Shown here piece after piece: positions 47,441-59,601 of a stretch of 64,000 nt of DNA. Location of the stretch: NCBI GenBank assembly GCA_947034895.1, contig OX344765.1, positions 29,827,001 through 29,891,000 of the forward strand, in the 5' to 3' direction. Each line of letters begins with the position of its first letter. The stretch's first letter is position 1. The stretch comes from Rhytidiadelphus loreus. Its lineage: Eukaryota > Streptophyta > Bryopsida > Hypnales > Hylocomiaceae. The position numbers and the translations under genes were made by a program. Under the pieces are notes generated by a model that was given only the letters and a program-made list of their open reading frames with translations, ran no database searches and was not told the origin of the DNA.

Positions 47441-47516
47441 CATTGACGATGAACTAGAATGGAATCTTGGACCTCTAAGTTGAGGTCCAAAGGTGTTAGC
47501 CATTACACCACTTTAA
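47441..47516 (-). ncRNA. tRNA-like sequence, possible SINE head
   Basis: The minus strand reads GTGGTGTAATGGCTAACACC, like a tRNA D-arm with A box, then a 9-bp perfect stem (TTGGACCTC / GAGGTCCAA), then AGATTCCATTC, like a degenerate B box at the expected spacing. The middle arm does not fold as a standard anticodon arm, and no acceptor stem closes, so a functional tRNA is unlikely. Confidence 0.35.
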
Positions 47517-47589
47517 CTCTTGTATGCGTGTAATTGGAGTAGAAATTTATTTAACTAGTTTTTCTAATTATTTTTCGTTTGTTTTGTGA

Positions 47590-47945
47590 AACTAGAGGAC
47601 TTTGGAGGCCGTTTTGTCATAGTAGAACAACTTTTTCAAAACACTTTGAACTAAAAAAAGTTGTATGATTAAGATAAATTTCACCTCTAAAAATCCATTT
47701 GTGATTTTAATTCTCCAATCAAAAGTTATGGAAAAAACTCAAAGAGGATGTTTGAAAACATTAAAAAAAAAAATTCCTTTCTACACCCTCTTTGATTTTT
47801 ATCCATAACTTTTGATTGGAGGTATAAAATCACAAAAGGATTTTTTGAGATGAAATTTTTTCTTTATTATACAACTTTTCTTAGTTCAAAGTGTTTTGCA
47901 AAAAGTTGTTCTACTATGTCAAGACAGCCTCTAAAGTTTGCTGAG
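47590..47945. repeat. Long, near-perfect inverted repeat
   Basis: Arms of about 165 bases (47590-47755 and 47775-47945) are reverse complements at roughly 85-90 percent identity with a loop of about 20 bases. Both contain CATAGTAGAACAACTTTTT and CCAATCAAAAGTTATGGA. It is probably a fold-back MITE; target duplication not resolved. Confidence 0.75.
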
Positions 47946-48790
47946 TTTAAAAAACAATGATTTAGTTAAAATAAATAAATTCCATCGTAAATTACCCTCC
48001 AAGAAGTCTTGCAACCCCACTATGAAGTCTAATAAAAAATTAGTACATCAAATTTCTCAAAATTATAATTAGTTTTAACAAAACAATTAAACCATCATGC
48101 TTAAACATATAGAAGTAGTCATAATACAAGGGTGAATTAGTAAAATATAATTAAAAATTAAAAACACTTACTTAATAAAATTTGGGAAGGCAACACTTTG
48201 ACATTGAATTCTATCTAGTGTAAATTTTTCTTAAATAAAGTGCATTTTTCTCCACAAAGATGATGAATATATTATAACCCAATGAAAAGCACACAAAACA
48301 ATTTACCAGAAATGAAAAGTTTTGTTCAGTGAAATTGAAATTTGGTGTATTGATTAAGATTTCATAAAATAATAAATTTAATAGGATAGTTTTGATATTA
48401 CATTCTTAAAATGATAGCATATTCTTTATGCCACCCAACAATCTTTATAACAAGTCAGAAAAGACAAAATGAATAAGCGAAGGGTGAGATTTGGGCAATG
48501 CAATCTTCAGATTTTAATATTTCAACAAGATTTAGGAAACTACACTAGTAATTGTATCATTTGATGATTGATCTACACTTTTGTCTTACATACACAAAAG
48601 GATTCTTTCTCATCCATGGATACTTTACACCTAGAAGTTAGAACAATTTGTTGTGTAAGAGGCCCCAAATCCTCACTTCTCGATGGACAAAAGACTGAAA
48701 TTTGTGCAATTGCCTCAAAGAGAATTGGCCCAGTTTGTAGGTGTGATTGGGTCTGCAGTGCAGCGTCGTTCTAGGGTTAATTAAAAAGGT
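47946..48790. other. AT-rich DNA, no gene seen
   Basis: TCTAGGGTTAA at 48771-48781 resembles a TTAA-type right end without a partner. Confidence 0.4.
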
Positions 48791-48802
48791 TAGTTTCTGC
48801 GT

Positions 48803-49162
48803 GATGAGCGAGGAGTTTGTTAGAATCTTGAAGCCTGTGTGAGGCAGATATAAGTTAGAATTTTCTTATGCACAGTGCGTGCGTGAGTGTGCTGAGGATA
48901 AGCACAAGAAGGTTCGCTTGTTTTGCAAAAAGGATGGTCCAAGGCATCTGAAGAAACTTAAGCACCTGCCTGCAGATTTTCCCACATGAATAGGGTCAAA
49001 AAGAAGGTGGAATTATTGGGCAAGCAGCGTGTTCGGGACAACAACAACAACAACAATTCCAAAAGGAACAAATCTGGTACTGGTTTGCTAGATTTCAGAT
49101 TCCCATGGGGGAGTGCTCGAGCGAACGAACGGAAGTCTGCAGTTGGGTTGTGGAAAAATTAA
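48803..49162 (+). pseudogene. Decayed gene fragment, unknown
   Basis: A frame reads MSEEFVRILKPV-stop-GRYKLEFS, then CVRECAEDKHKKVRLFCKKD, then GPRHLKKLKHLP; a frameshift leads to NRVKKKVELLGKQRVRDNNN and FRFPWGSARANERK. Lysine-rich composition and the paired cysteines suggest a nucleic-acid-binding host protein, but no family was recognised. The in-frame stop and frameshift indicate a pseudogene, or an exon whose borders were missed. Confidence 0.35.
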
Positions 49163-49324
49163 AGAAACTGGCGCCACTTCTCCGGGGTCGTTGGCTATGG
49201 ACCTAAGGTTGGGAGGCTTGGCATTGACAAATCAAAAAGCTACGATACTACGGACATGAGGTCTGAGGTCTCGAGAAGAAGAAGAAGTTGGAGTACGAAG
49301 TTGGAGTGGAGGAGGAGGACCTTA

Positions 49325-49734
49325 AGGTAATATGCTCTAAAAGCGACCATTTAAAAGCTGGTCCACCTTTTTCGTAGGGTGAAGTGGGAAAAATTATTTT
49401 TCTATCATTTTTCAGAGAAAGAAAAATGGATGTGGAACCTAACACAAGTGGTTTTGTATTTTTACAAGCATTTTTGAATTAGTTATAAATTTTCAAAGAT
49501 TCTGGACATAGGCACCTATTTGTGACTATAGGTCTCCCAAAATCTGTCCACTTGCAACTTGTAAAGCAATGTGTGGAAATCAAAGACAATGATTGGCTCT
49601 TACAATAGAAAAACAATTTTTCTTTGGTGCATTCAATTGCTATAATGGTCCATGTAAGGAACACCCCATCTCCATTCTCCACCTAAAAATAGGGGTGGTT
49701 TGAAGAAGATGGGCGCTTTTAGAACACCTTACCT
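49325..49734. mobile_element. TA-flanked MITE of the 16756 family
   Basis: Ends AGGTAATATGCTCTAAAAGC and (inward from the right) AGGTAAGGTGTTCTAAAAGC are flanked by TA (49323-49324, 49735-49736). The 410-bp interior is shared with 37015-37270 and 17590-17760. Confidence 0.75.
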
Positions 49735-49736
49735 TA

Positions 49737-51200
49737 TTTGAAAATGGAGCCACCGCTCCAAGCTACAACAAATACATAACTTACATTGTTGACCAACCGA
49801 AATCATTATCTCCCTTGGAGGAGGAGGGATCATGCCTCCATGTGTCTGGGAGTGACTAACTTAGTGATAATCAATTTGTTAAGAGAATCATTGGTTTAGT
49901 GGGAAGTTGCAACACTAGTTTTGTTGGCTGTGTTGGAAGTTGCTTCAGAGTCATTGGTTATAGTTGGGAAGTTGCCATACCAAAGGGCTCTGACTTTCAT
50001 GTGGAAGCAAAAGGACTCCTCCAACATTTGGTTCACAATGTTATGAGTTGAGCCTTTCATTATGCAATTGCTTGTTTTCTATTAGCATCTATATAAATGG
50101 CCCATAACAACACAACACAATTGGTAGGTGTTTGGAAATTAGTATTTGATTTTATCACTTTGAAGTGTTAATGGTAAATATACATTGAACTTTGAGGTGG
50201 AAGATAATTTTGGGAGGAGAAAGGCTACCTAGGCTATTTGCCCTCCTTGTTAAAAAAATCTTCAAGTGCTTGAAATTGGAATATAGTTTTTTACATTCAA
50301 AGGATTTTTTTTTTCAAGTCCATTCTATTTTAGTTTTTTTGGAATTTTTGTATTCAACTTCAAAGGTCAAAATCTTAAATGAGATTTTAAGGGTTTAAAA
50401 AAACATATTTTTGACTTTTTTTTTTTTCAATGTTTATTTTATACCAATTGCGATGGTAGATTCGTCTTGAATTTTTATTTATTGAAGGTTATGAATTATC
50501 TATGGGAAAAGGGTAAGTATGCTAGCACAATTTTTAGTGCAAATAATACAATTTGGATGCAAAACTAGAGCAAATCAAGCATTTTATGCACCTCTAGTGC
50601 TTGATGGGACTTAGGGTACCACATTGTGCAATTACCATTTTTCCTTGCTTTTTCCCACATGTCAATCAAGTGAGAATATTAGAACAACTATTTAGAATGT
50701 TTAGACCAATGTGATATGGGTATAAAATATTCCTATCGAGAAATGTCATATCGTGATTCATTTAAGATATCCAATTGATCCATCTCTAATTATGTACACC
50801 TTTGGTTTAGAAATATGGTAAGACCTTGGATATACCAATACAACATTGATTTAGACAAGGCCACAAGTCATTGAGCTAAGTTTATAATCCATAGTTTAGT
50901 ATCACTACCCCACCAAGCCAAACTCCTTTTTTTTTTATTGCTTTGAAATTAAAACTTAAAAATTCTATCATTGGAAGTGCATTCAAAAGTACTTTAAATA
51001 AGTACAAGAAAACTCAATTTTGGACATTGAACAAAGAAAATAAACCACTTTGAAAGCTAGATAAAAGACAGAATTGTAGTGGTCTACACAAATCACGGTC
51101 ACCAAACTGAAGACAACTCTACATAATTTTACATACATAAACAATGACGGCAAACCCAATGATAAATAATAAATAATAAATAAAAAAAAGCCTACTATTT
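49737..51200. other. AT-rich DNA upstream of the host gene, no gene seen
   Basis: No paired repeats or coding frames recognised. Confidence 0.4.
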
Positions 51201-52320
51201 CTCCCCCGAACAGGCTGACCCCAAAATACGCCAAGGCGCTTGTCGCCAGGCGCCCCGGCCACACGCCCGGGCAGCGGGCAGCGCCCAAATCTTTTCCCGC
51301 GCCCGCGGCGACACTTGTGCTGCGCGAGGCGACGCGAGCGGCGTGTAATGAAGCCCAAGCGCGACCAGCACGACTGACTCTTGCAGCCTATAACAACCAG
51401 CTCACAACCAACAATCTGTCCACTTGCCAACTTCCTCCAATCTCTCTCACTCTCTTTCTCTCTCGCAATTTCTCGCAATTTCACTTGCAACAGAACAATC
51501 TCGCGAGCAGTCCAGTCCAGTAGCAATTTCTGGCGCAAGAAGCTCTGCACTGTAGTCCCCGGCTTCCCCGGCGATCTCGCCGTTGTCCCATCACGCCTCT
51601 CTTTCAGTTGGCTTCGTCAAAGCGTCCGCCCGCTCGCCCGAAAACGTCCGCTCTCAGTCGTTTGGCGCTCTCGGCGGGCGTAGATCTCGCGATTGGGGAG
51701 GCGTGACAAGCGTCGGGACTTGAGTTTCTGGGATCGCTCCGTCACGACTGACAAAGTCCAGAAGAGCTTGGCTTGGGATATTTCTTTCAACCGTTGGGTT
51801 GGTGTGGAATTCTGCTCGAAGGCGAAGGCGGGTGTGTTTGATGCAACAGCGGTTGCTCGCTTCTTCCCTCATCACCTGGTTGAGGCTTTTGGTATTGGAA
51901 GCGTGAAATCGAAACACTCTGTTCGTGTTTCCTGGGGTTTGGGTTTGGTGGAGTGTAGGGCGCGAGTGCTGGAAGTGTGGCGTTCTTTTGGGTGGTGGGT
52001 TATGTTCGCGTGATTGTTGTGTCATACATTTGGGAAGCCATTTGGGGGGATTTGGTTATAGCTGGTGTTGTTGAGTGTATGGTGTGTGGCGGAGGCGTGG
52101 GCTTGCTTGGGAATTGCGTCTCGGTTCGGAGGGGGGTGGAAATGCCGTTTCAAGCGCCGAGTCGTTAAAAAGTTGTTTGTGTGTTGGACACGTTAAGTTG
52201 AGGAAAACGTCAAGGCATTTGTGCTCTTCTAATGCCTTGAGAGGCTGCATGCGAAGCTAGTGAGGTTTGGAGGTGTTTTGTGGTGTGAAGGAGAGCGTTG
52301 AGAGAGTAGTAGTGAGCGAG
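51201..52320 (+). promoter_or_regulatory. GC-rich promoter and 5' leader of the PAS-receiver gene
   Basis: A CpG-rich island begins abruptly near 51200 and runs to the start codon. A pyrimidine-rich patch at 51441-51465 (TCTCTCTCACTCTCTTTCTC) resembles the Y-patch near plant transcription starts. Open frames on both strands are overlapping and unrelated to known domains. An intron in the leader is possible but no pair of sites was fixed. Confidence 0.5.
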
Positions 52321-55285
52321 ATGGTTATGTCCACGGGATCGGAGTTTGGCAAGAACGTGCCATTCGATCCTACTAATGGGAGCGACGATTTGCACTCCGG
52401 CATCCGCATCCAGAGAGCGCCTGTTGCGAGACACTTGCAAGAGCGTAAATTGAGGTACATAGCGTTTCTTTGGAAAGGCTCGTTTCCCATCTCTGTCTTG
52501 ACAGCGTGCTTGTGAAGAGCATCGACAGAACCTGCTCTGCGTGTTACACCTGTGTATTCTTAGCTTTTACAAACCAACAACACCAGAGACTGAGGAAGTG
52601 GTGAACTCCCCAGTTTCGTCCTTTGTTACCCATCTAGCCTGCTCACTCTTTCAGTCCTTTTAAGTTTAGAATACTCTGTACGCTCTCTTGCAAGCCGATC
52701 GTCCTTGGTGATCCTACTCGTAACACTTTGGCTATGGCTGAATATCGAGTGTTCCTAAGAATTCCTCCTCGGATCTGAAGTTGTAATGCAGGGAGACAGA
52801 CTTATGGAAGTGCAATTGTACAAGAGTAGGATTCTTAGATGAATTGAAACCATGTTCGTTTTGCTGATACCCGGTGTGTGCAAATTGGCAGACGGTCATT
52901 GGAGCGCAAACTGGCCGATGCCTATGTCACGGAAGAGGAGCATAGCAATTACCATCTGGGGGATCTGGAGAAGAAAGAAACGGATCTGTTGTACTCTTCC
53001 CCGGGGAACCACCAGCGAGCTGCAGTGGAGTTCGTGATGGAGCTCGCGGGCAAACACACCGTCCCTGTTACTGAAAAGATTGCAGGCTGTCAATCTCTCT
53101 TGCACGCGGACGAGATTCCTGTGCCCATGTTTAGTGTGGATTTCGACATGCGCTGTGTGCTCTGGAATAAGTGAGTATTGGTCGGGACACAAGGCGAAAA
53201 CTTTGCAGTGCTAACCTTAACTTGTGGTTCTCTATGTGACAAGTGCGAAAACCTTGTAGTTTTAACCTTTTACTTGTAGTTCTCTACGTGACAAGTACGA
53301 AAACCTTATAGTGTTTACCTTTCTCTTGTGACAAGTGTGAACCTTTACACTGTCTCATTCTCTCTAACAAGGAGTGCTACAGCTTTCTCTGTTCAAGGCT
53401 CCCTCCGGTTGGTGTTCATGGCACGTCTTTGAGTTTGGATCATTGTGCTCACTGGGTGAGTTTGATTTGCGAGAAACTGTGTATTGACATGACTTGGTTG
53501 GACTGGATTTGCTTGGCAGGCGTGCTGCAGACCTTACTGGGTGGACCGAGTCGGAGATTTTCGCCATGCCCGGGTTCCACCACACGCTCTTCAGCAGCAG
53601 CAGCAGCAGCCCTACTCAGTCTACGTCTCCCACGGGACGAGACTTGACGGAGGCGATTCTGAAAGGTGCATTTGATGGCCCGACTAATGCTCACGAAGTC
53701 TGGACTTTGAGGACCAAGTGGGGTCGGGACTTGAAGGTTCTTGTCGTTGCGAGTCCTCGCACTGATGCCAAGGGGGTTTCGGGAGCGCTCTGCGTCATAA
53801 TGCCTTTGGGTGCTCCTGCTGTTATTAAACCACCTGGCTGCAAAGTGGATCATTGCAATGTCAAGTCGATGGACGAAGTTAGTCAATTGGATCTCGAAGA
53901 AGAAGGTAGGAGAATTAAAACAAAAACAAAACAATACTAGCCTGTAGACCTGTCTGTCTGCGTGTTGTGTGTTGTCCAAAGAAACCCAAACAACCAAGTG
54001 ATGCAGTGTTCGTGGTGATAGATTTCTAGAATCGTGTGGTGCTCATGTCTCGTTTTTCTCTAGTCGATGGATGAAGTTAATCAATTGGATCTCGAAGAAG
54101 GTAGGAGAATTTCAAATGAAACCAATATTAGCCTGTGGACCTGTCTGTTTTGTGTTTTGTCCCAAGAAACCCAAACAAAGTGATTTAGTATTCATGGTGA
54201 TATATAGATTTCTACACTCGTGGGTGCTCATATGTCTCGTTTTTTTCTTCTATTGCTGCACCAGATGACCAATTGAGCGACGATGGGGTGGACCAATTCC
54301 TGTCCGCATTGGACTCTCCGCTGTCCGAACGAGGGGCGAATTCCATGGAGATGTTTGCTGCCCAGAGGAGCCTGTTTGCCGATCAAGCCAACCTGCAGTC
54401 CGAGGGGGAAGGGACTTCGGTGTGTTCCCAAGACTGGTGCAAGAGTGATCAAGGCTCCCAGTCGATAGCAGGCGGGGGTGGCAGTGGTCTAGAGCCCAGC
54501 AGCCTTACTCGTGCTCGGGTGATGGTGGTGGATCCAAGGCAGCGAGGACGGAAGTCCCTCACCCTGCTGCTGGAGCGCTGTGGCTTTGAAGTCTCGTGTG
54601 CTTGCAGTGCAACTGAAGCTCTGTGGCGGTTTGAGCAGAGCATGCATGACCCCGAGGGATTCTCCATGATTTTTATTAATCTGTCTCTTGCTAGAGCTGA
54701 GAATTATGATCTGGTCCACGAGCTTCGGTGCATGGAGCAGGCGGAATCTGGCAACACTTGCTTGACCAGCCCTGCCCTCATCGTCGCTGTTACCGATCTG
54801 GACAGGTATGGATCTTAAAACTAACAGGTATAGTAGCTGGTTCACTTGGTTTTTGTAGTAGATTGCCCATTGAAGCTTTTTTGGTCAGTTTTCCTGGATC
54901 ATTGGTTCATATTTTGGGGACTCTCCTCGTATTTTTGGAGTTGAAATGGCATAATGTTCTAGAAACTAACGCATTGAAAAATCCAATTTCTGCACCTTCG
55001 TTAGAGGTGCTTTAGGGCATAGTTTTAGGACTATGCTGGCGTGCTCTATTATGTCACTTAATGATAGGTTGCAATGTTTACAGATGGGATATCTCAAATA
55101 CGGATGGATTAAAGAAGAAAGACATGGCAGCAGGTGTGGATGAAGTTATAACCTGCCCATCGCGAGTTCAACAGCTGCGAGACACATTGACTACATTGGG
55201 TGTACCAATAGACCATCTCGACTATAACAAGTCCCCTCGTGCTGTCTTCAGTTCCTGGAACAACACACCGGTTTTAGCCAGATGA
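52321..55285 (+). CDS. PAS domain plus degenerate receiver protein (513 aa, five exons)
   Basis: Exons 52321-52454, 52892-53170, 53520-53905, 54265-54805 and 55084-55285 have GT-AG introns and keep one frame (1542 nt with stop). The ATG at 52321 is the first after an in-frame stop at 52261. Residues 47-100 are charged and helical. A PAS domain starts near residue 119 (IPVPMFSVDFDMRCVLWNKR then AADLTGW) and ends near 235. A serine run coded by AGC repeats lies within it. A poly-Gly linker at 336-341 leads to a receiver-like domain, 349-490: VMVVDP at 352-357 where DD is usual, N405 where the phospho-acceptor Asp should be, T443 kept, and C471-P where Lys-Pro is usual. No histidine-kinase H-box or ATPase lies between. 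This suggests a signalling protein that senses through PAS and binds partners through a non-phosphorylated receiver. Function is inferred and I recognise no named orthologue. Confidence 0.85.
53184..53340 (+). repeat. 52-bp tandem repeat in intron 2
   Basis: Three units at 52-base period start at 53184, 53236 and 53288 with GTGACAAGTGCGAAAACCTT and later CTTGTAGTTCTCTAC. It is wholly intronic. Confidence 0.8.
53865..54250 (+). repeat. 198-bp tandem duplication of exon 3 end and intron 3 start
   Basis: Copy 1 (53865-54062) spans the last 41 bases of exon 3, the donor and 157 bases of intron. Copy 2 (54063-54250) repeats this at high identity. The junction creates an acceptor (CTCTAG), so copy 2 contains a potential 37-nt exon, 54064-54100, with a donor. 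Splicing 53905 directly to 54265 keeps the frame; including the 37-nt exon gives a stop after three codons. Confidence 0.85.
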
Positions 55286-56460
55286 GGTGACCTCTGTACA
55301 ATGGCCGGTAGATTTCCCAATTCTTTGCAATAAGAGCATGTAGAACTACCATCTTTAGTTTTTATTTTGATGTTTTTTATTTTTTATTTTTTATTTTAGC
55401 TTCATACGCTTACAATTCCCTCGGGTGTCTTCCATCTTTTAAGCGAAGCAACCGGTCCAAGTGGAGCCTAGCTTTTTTATGTGGTCGTCGTGGAACCTCT
55501 TATTTCGCTGCTTCCCCATACAAAATTTTAGAGGCAGGCCGCTTGGGCAATAGAGTTGGAAGCTTTTGGTTTGTGTGCCTACTAGACGTAGTAACCCTCT
55601 TCGATGTGGGGCTGCTGTACATCAAGTACGAGTTTCCAAATTGCCAGCTTTTAGCAACTCTAAAGTAATGATGTATCCCTGAATGGGGATATGGTCGTTG
55701 TTTGGGGCCATGTACAAGAACCTTTACAGCGGAGGACCATGGAGGATTCTTCCCTTTCTTTGTGTATTAACTTGCACAGCAAATTACTGTCGCTCTAATC
55801 AATGACCAATACAACAGGCCTCCAATGCTTGAGTGGCCTTCACCAACGAGTTTTCTCGAGGCTCACTGTTTGTCTCTTATTGCCGTTTTATCCTGTGTCT
55901 CTTTCAGTTGGATAAGTTTGATACGGATAACAGCATCACTTATTCTGAGAACAAGGCACCTTTGCCAGCAAGCAACCTTCCAGAGGGCCACGCTACTGTA
56001 GACGATGTCGCATTGCTGTGGTAATGGACAAATTGCTGTGCTTATTTTAACCAGGCAGGCATACAGGAAAGCGATCTGGCTTGGGACACAAATGTGATTG
56101 ATTGATGTGGAGTGTTGTGGAAGCAAATTATATCGGAGAGCACAGTAAGGATCGGAAGACGCCCTCACTAACTCTCGAATACCTACACAGCACTGGAATC
56201 CGCCTTCAAGTTGTAAATGCGGGTTCTATTCAGTTTGGTCTTGTGTGCAACAAAAATGCTTGGTCTCGATTTCTGGAGTGGAAGATGTTCTCGTTCCAAG
56301 TTCCAACGAGGGCATTGGATGGTGGAGCACTAGAGCTCATCCTTTAGTGCCAAGTTACTGTAGCAAGGTGTGGCCAAATTCTTGACCGTTCTCAGTTCTA
56401 AATACATGAGGTGTAATGTTGTTTGTATGTGAAATATTATAATAATTTAACTGTGTAGAA
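55286..56460 (+). other. 3' untranslated region and possible extra exon
   Basis: Composition stays above background to about 56400. TGTAATGTTGTTTGTATGTG then AATATTATAATAA near 56412-56450 resembles a plant polyadenylation region. A stretch 55908-56024 follows a good acceptor (TGTCTCTTTCAG) and reads LDKFDTDNSITYSENKAPLP to a stop; it could be an alternative last exon or chance. Confidence 0.4.
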
Positions 56461-59400
56461 GTCAATACATATTCCGGGGATAGTTCATCGGTGCATTCTG
56501 GTGATCGTCGGATGGTTCATCTAAAAGTTCATAATGTTTGTGTGAAGTGTACATCAAACGTGAAAAGCGAGGTTATTTGAAGTGCTTTTATTCAAGAGTA
56601 ATAGGTGTGGGAAAATTTTCAAAAGTGATTATGAATTGGTTCAACTATAGTTCAAAGGTGTCATATGTGCTCTACCATCCAAGTTTTTTAATGATTTAAA
56701 GTCTATTCTTGTATATAACATATGGTGATCTACACAAAGGAATATTTATACAACAAACAAACACTTGTTTAGGGTCAAGGTCACGGCTTGAGAAATGGAA
56801 GACATGGAGATCCATAATGCCTTCCTATGGACAAGATTTGGACTAAAAATAGTACAATGCTTTAAAAACCACGTTGTACTAAAAGTTGTATAGAAATTGA
56901 CATCTATGGTGCACCTTCTTCTTGTTATCACCTTTTGTGACGAGACCCAATTGCATGTTTTTCCTTTATTCCTTGGAAGTTGACTAGATCACTTTTTTTT
57001 CCATGACCATATTCTTTTTACATTGTTGGTCAATTTCTTCCTCAAAACAACGTAACTACACACTACAAGTGCCTTTTTTAAAGAATTCTATCAAGTCCCA
57101 TCCCCTGGAAGTTGACTAGACCACTTCTTTTTTCATGACCATGTTTCTCTTACATTGTTGGTCAATTTCTCCCTCAAGACAACATACTTACATAAGACAA
57201 ACACCTTTTTTTAGAGAGTTCTGTTCATCCCATCAAAGTTTAATTTTTAGATATTCCATTTATTGAAAGTACACAACTTTGAACTTCATACTTCAAAATC
57301 CAGTTCCTTTTCAATTTTAAGCAAACTTTGATTTCCAAACACCCACCCACCACATAGTACCAATTTGTATCATCACTCACAATCCGTTCTATTGGTATAC
57401 AAAATTTTATTCCAAATGTATACTTTGAATAATTACATGATTCTCCATTATCCTTTAGAAGGTAATTAATTAAATGTCATTTTCTTTTCATAAAAAAATC
57501 TTAATTCATTCTTGTTGATGGACTACAATTCACTATCAATGATGTGTCGATTAAATAAGGGACTATTTCAAAGTTCCACACTCTAGTAGATTTTGGAATC
57601 TGTGTCCGACTTAGATGTACTTAGGTTGTACACCCTGAAATGAGTATCTACATTATTTCGAATCTTCCCGGCATCGGGGATGGTGCTCGGGAATGGATAG
57701 GTCCACCATGATTTCACTCAGTCCTCACATGGTCGAATTTTTGTATTCAGGTGGACTTCTTGAGGCATGTGAGTAACTTATAAGCTTCAATAAGTTATGC
57801 CCAAGTACAGCCTGAAGCTGGGACACAATTCCTGAGGCTGCAGATGTTGGGGTTTAAAACAAACAAACAATGTGTTTGACTCGTGCTATCAATAACAACT
57901 TAAGTTATTGATAAAAAAAAATCACGTCTCTAGAAATCTGGACACATCACGTCACTAAAAAAAGAGACTCTCAAGCTCATCCATGGCCACCAAGAGTGTG
58001 GCATGCTTGACCTGCGCGGCTTGGTCAAGATGTTTGTTGAGACTTGAATGAGAGCTTCCTGTATGACTCTGATTTGAAGGAGCCGTGCGATGGGAAACTT
58101 ATCTATTCGGTGCGCCAACAGACAAAGGTTCCCCCTATTCTTGGGCGCAATGCAAACACAACGGCACCCCCCTTGGCTTTCCACATGTTGTAGAGCCGTG
58201 AAGTTGGTTTTTAGAGATTTCTTCTTGACGTGTTTTTGTTGATGTGTTTCATTGACATGTTTTCTTGACGTGTTTTCTTTGACTGAGTAGATTATGATGG
58301 GAAAGCGTGAAGAATAACTCCAAAGGAAGTAGGTACATCTAAACCCGACAAAATAAGCAATTCAAGTGATGGATCTATTCATTGTATTGAAAAAGGCTTT
58401 GTGAGGCCTCTGCTGGCAGTCTAGAGTAGATTCTTGATTCTTTAAGAATGCATTTTTGGGGTCACTACATGAATAAACTATGAATTTCAAATATATATCC
58501 AACCATGTAGGAATGGCGGAAGTGTTTGATGTGTGGTTGTTATTCATGTTTGAGTTGGCTTTGCTATTCTCTAATATAATCTTTCTAAAGAGTATAGGCA
58601 GGTTTGAGTTTTTGGGATTGTATTGAGATTCCAAAATACTCACTCAAGAAACAACAAAGTACGTTTTTCATGTTACAAGTCTTTGCTATTATGTGAGTAT
58701 TTAATGTTGTCGTGCACATGAATATGGTCAGTTGTCAAATCTCAAGTATTATTAGTCTTAACATGGCCCTTTTTGCCCATGACAACTTGCTACAACAACA
58801 AAATCTATTTGCATTGAGATTATTATGTGATCAAAACAGTCTTGAACCTACTAGGCCCATTTTCTATTTCAAGATGCAAGTCTCTATGGTAGAGGAAAAA
58901 GATTAAGAAATCTTGAATTCAATGATTTACAATGGTTGTATAGGCAAAATATTCTTTTGTAGTACCATTATAGAAGGGCCCACTATGAAAGGTTCAAGAT
59001 TGTTATGTGACCTTTACGTATTTCCATGATTTAGTTAGGTAGAGGATGTAACCACAAAAAGAACATATGACTCATATTTTGTAACGTATGATGTTTGTGC
59101 ACTAATGTTGGACCACATGTCTATGTAGTGTCAAAAAACATTGGTTTGCCTAGTGATGTGTCAAACAATGTGGTAGGTGAAATAGAATAGTCAAAACAAT
59201 CTATGTTGACATAATTGAAGTTTGACAAAGGTAGGGACAAACTGGTAGTAGAGATTTGTTGCATTTGAGATACTTTCTACACTGGAATGCAAAGTTCTAA
59301 GTCAACACGAGAGAATAGTTGAAGATTTAGTACACATATTGTAAGTAGTTGAACATTGTTAGTGTAAAGTTATTATAGGTCATGGTAGTTTCGAAAAATA

Positions 59401-59597
59401 GATCTGATTTGTAAAAAACAAAAAGACCTTGTCTTTTTTAGAAATATCGTGAGCTTCAAATTAATGCTTGCCTTGTTAATCTTATAGCACCATTGATGGT
59501 TGGAAGCTTCAAGTTCAAAGTTCAAATTTAAAATTCTATATCACTAATATAAATTTAAATTAAATTTAAATTTTCTTGTATCAAGGCATGCGCCATA
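56461..59597. other. Unassigned DNA; no gene supported
   Basis: An imperfect tandem pair of about 130 bases lies at about 56955-57215 (CCTTGGAAGTTGACTAGA / CCCTGGAAGTTGACTAGA, CATTGTTGGTCAATTTCT twice). The GC-richer part 57610-58200 has open frames on both strands, none recognised. Confidence 0.4.
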
Positions 59598-59601
59598 TTA
59601 A

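Noticed and set aside
47192..48220. Complete CACTA element between CACTAGTAG and CTATCTAGTG
   Set aside because: The end match is too short and the flanking 3-bp words differ (AAA against TAA).
51119..51683. Open frames of 143 and 100 residues in the GC-rich leader
   Set aside because: Overlapping frames on both strands with Arg/Ser/Pro-rich composition are expected of a CpG-rich promoter; no domain seen.
53449..53997. 182-residue minus-strand frame
   Set aside because: It is antisense to exon 3, which carries the PAS motifs and correct splice sites.
54064..54100. 37-nt segment as a normal coding exon
   Set aside because: Including it after exon 3 gives a stop after three codons, whereas skipping it keeps the receiver domain in frame.
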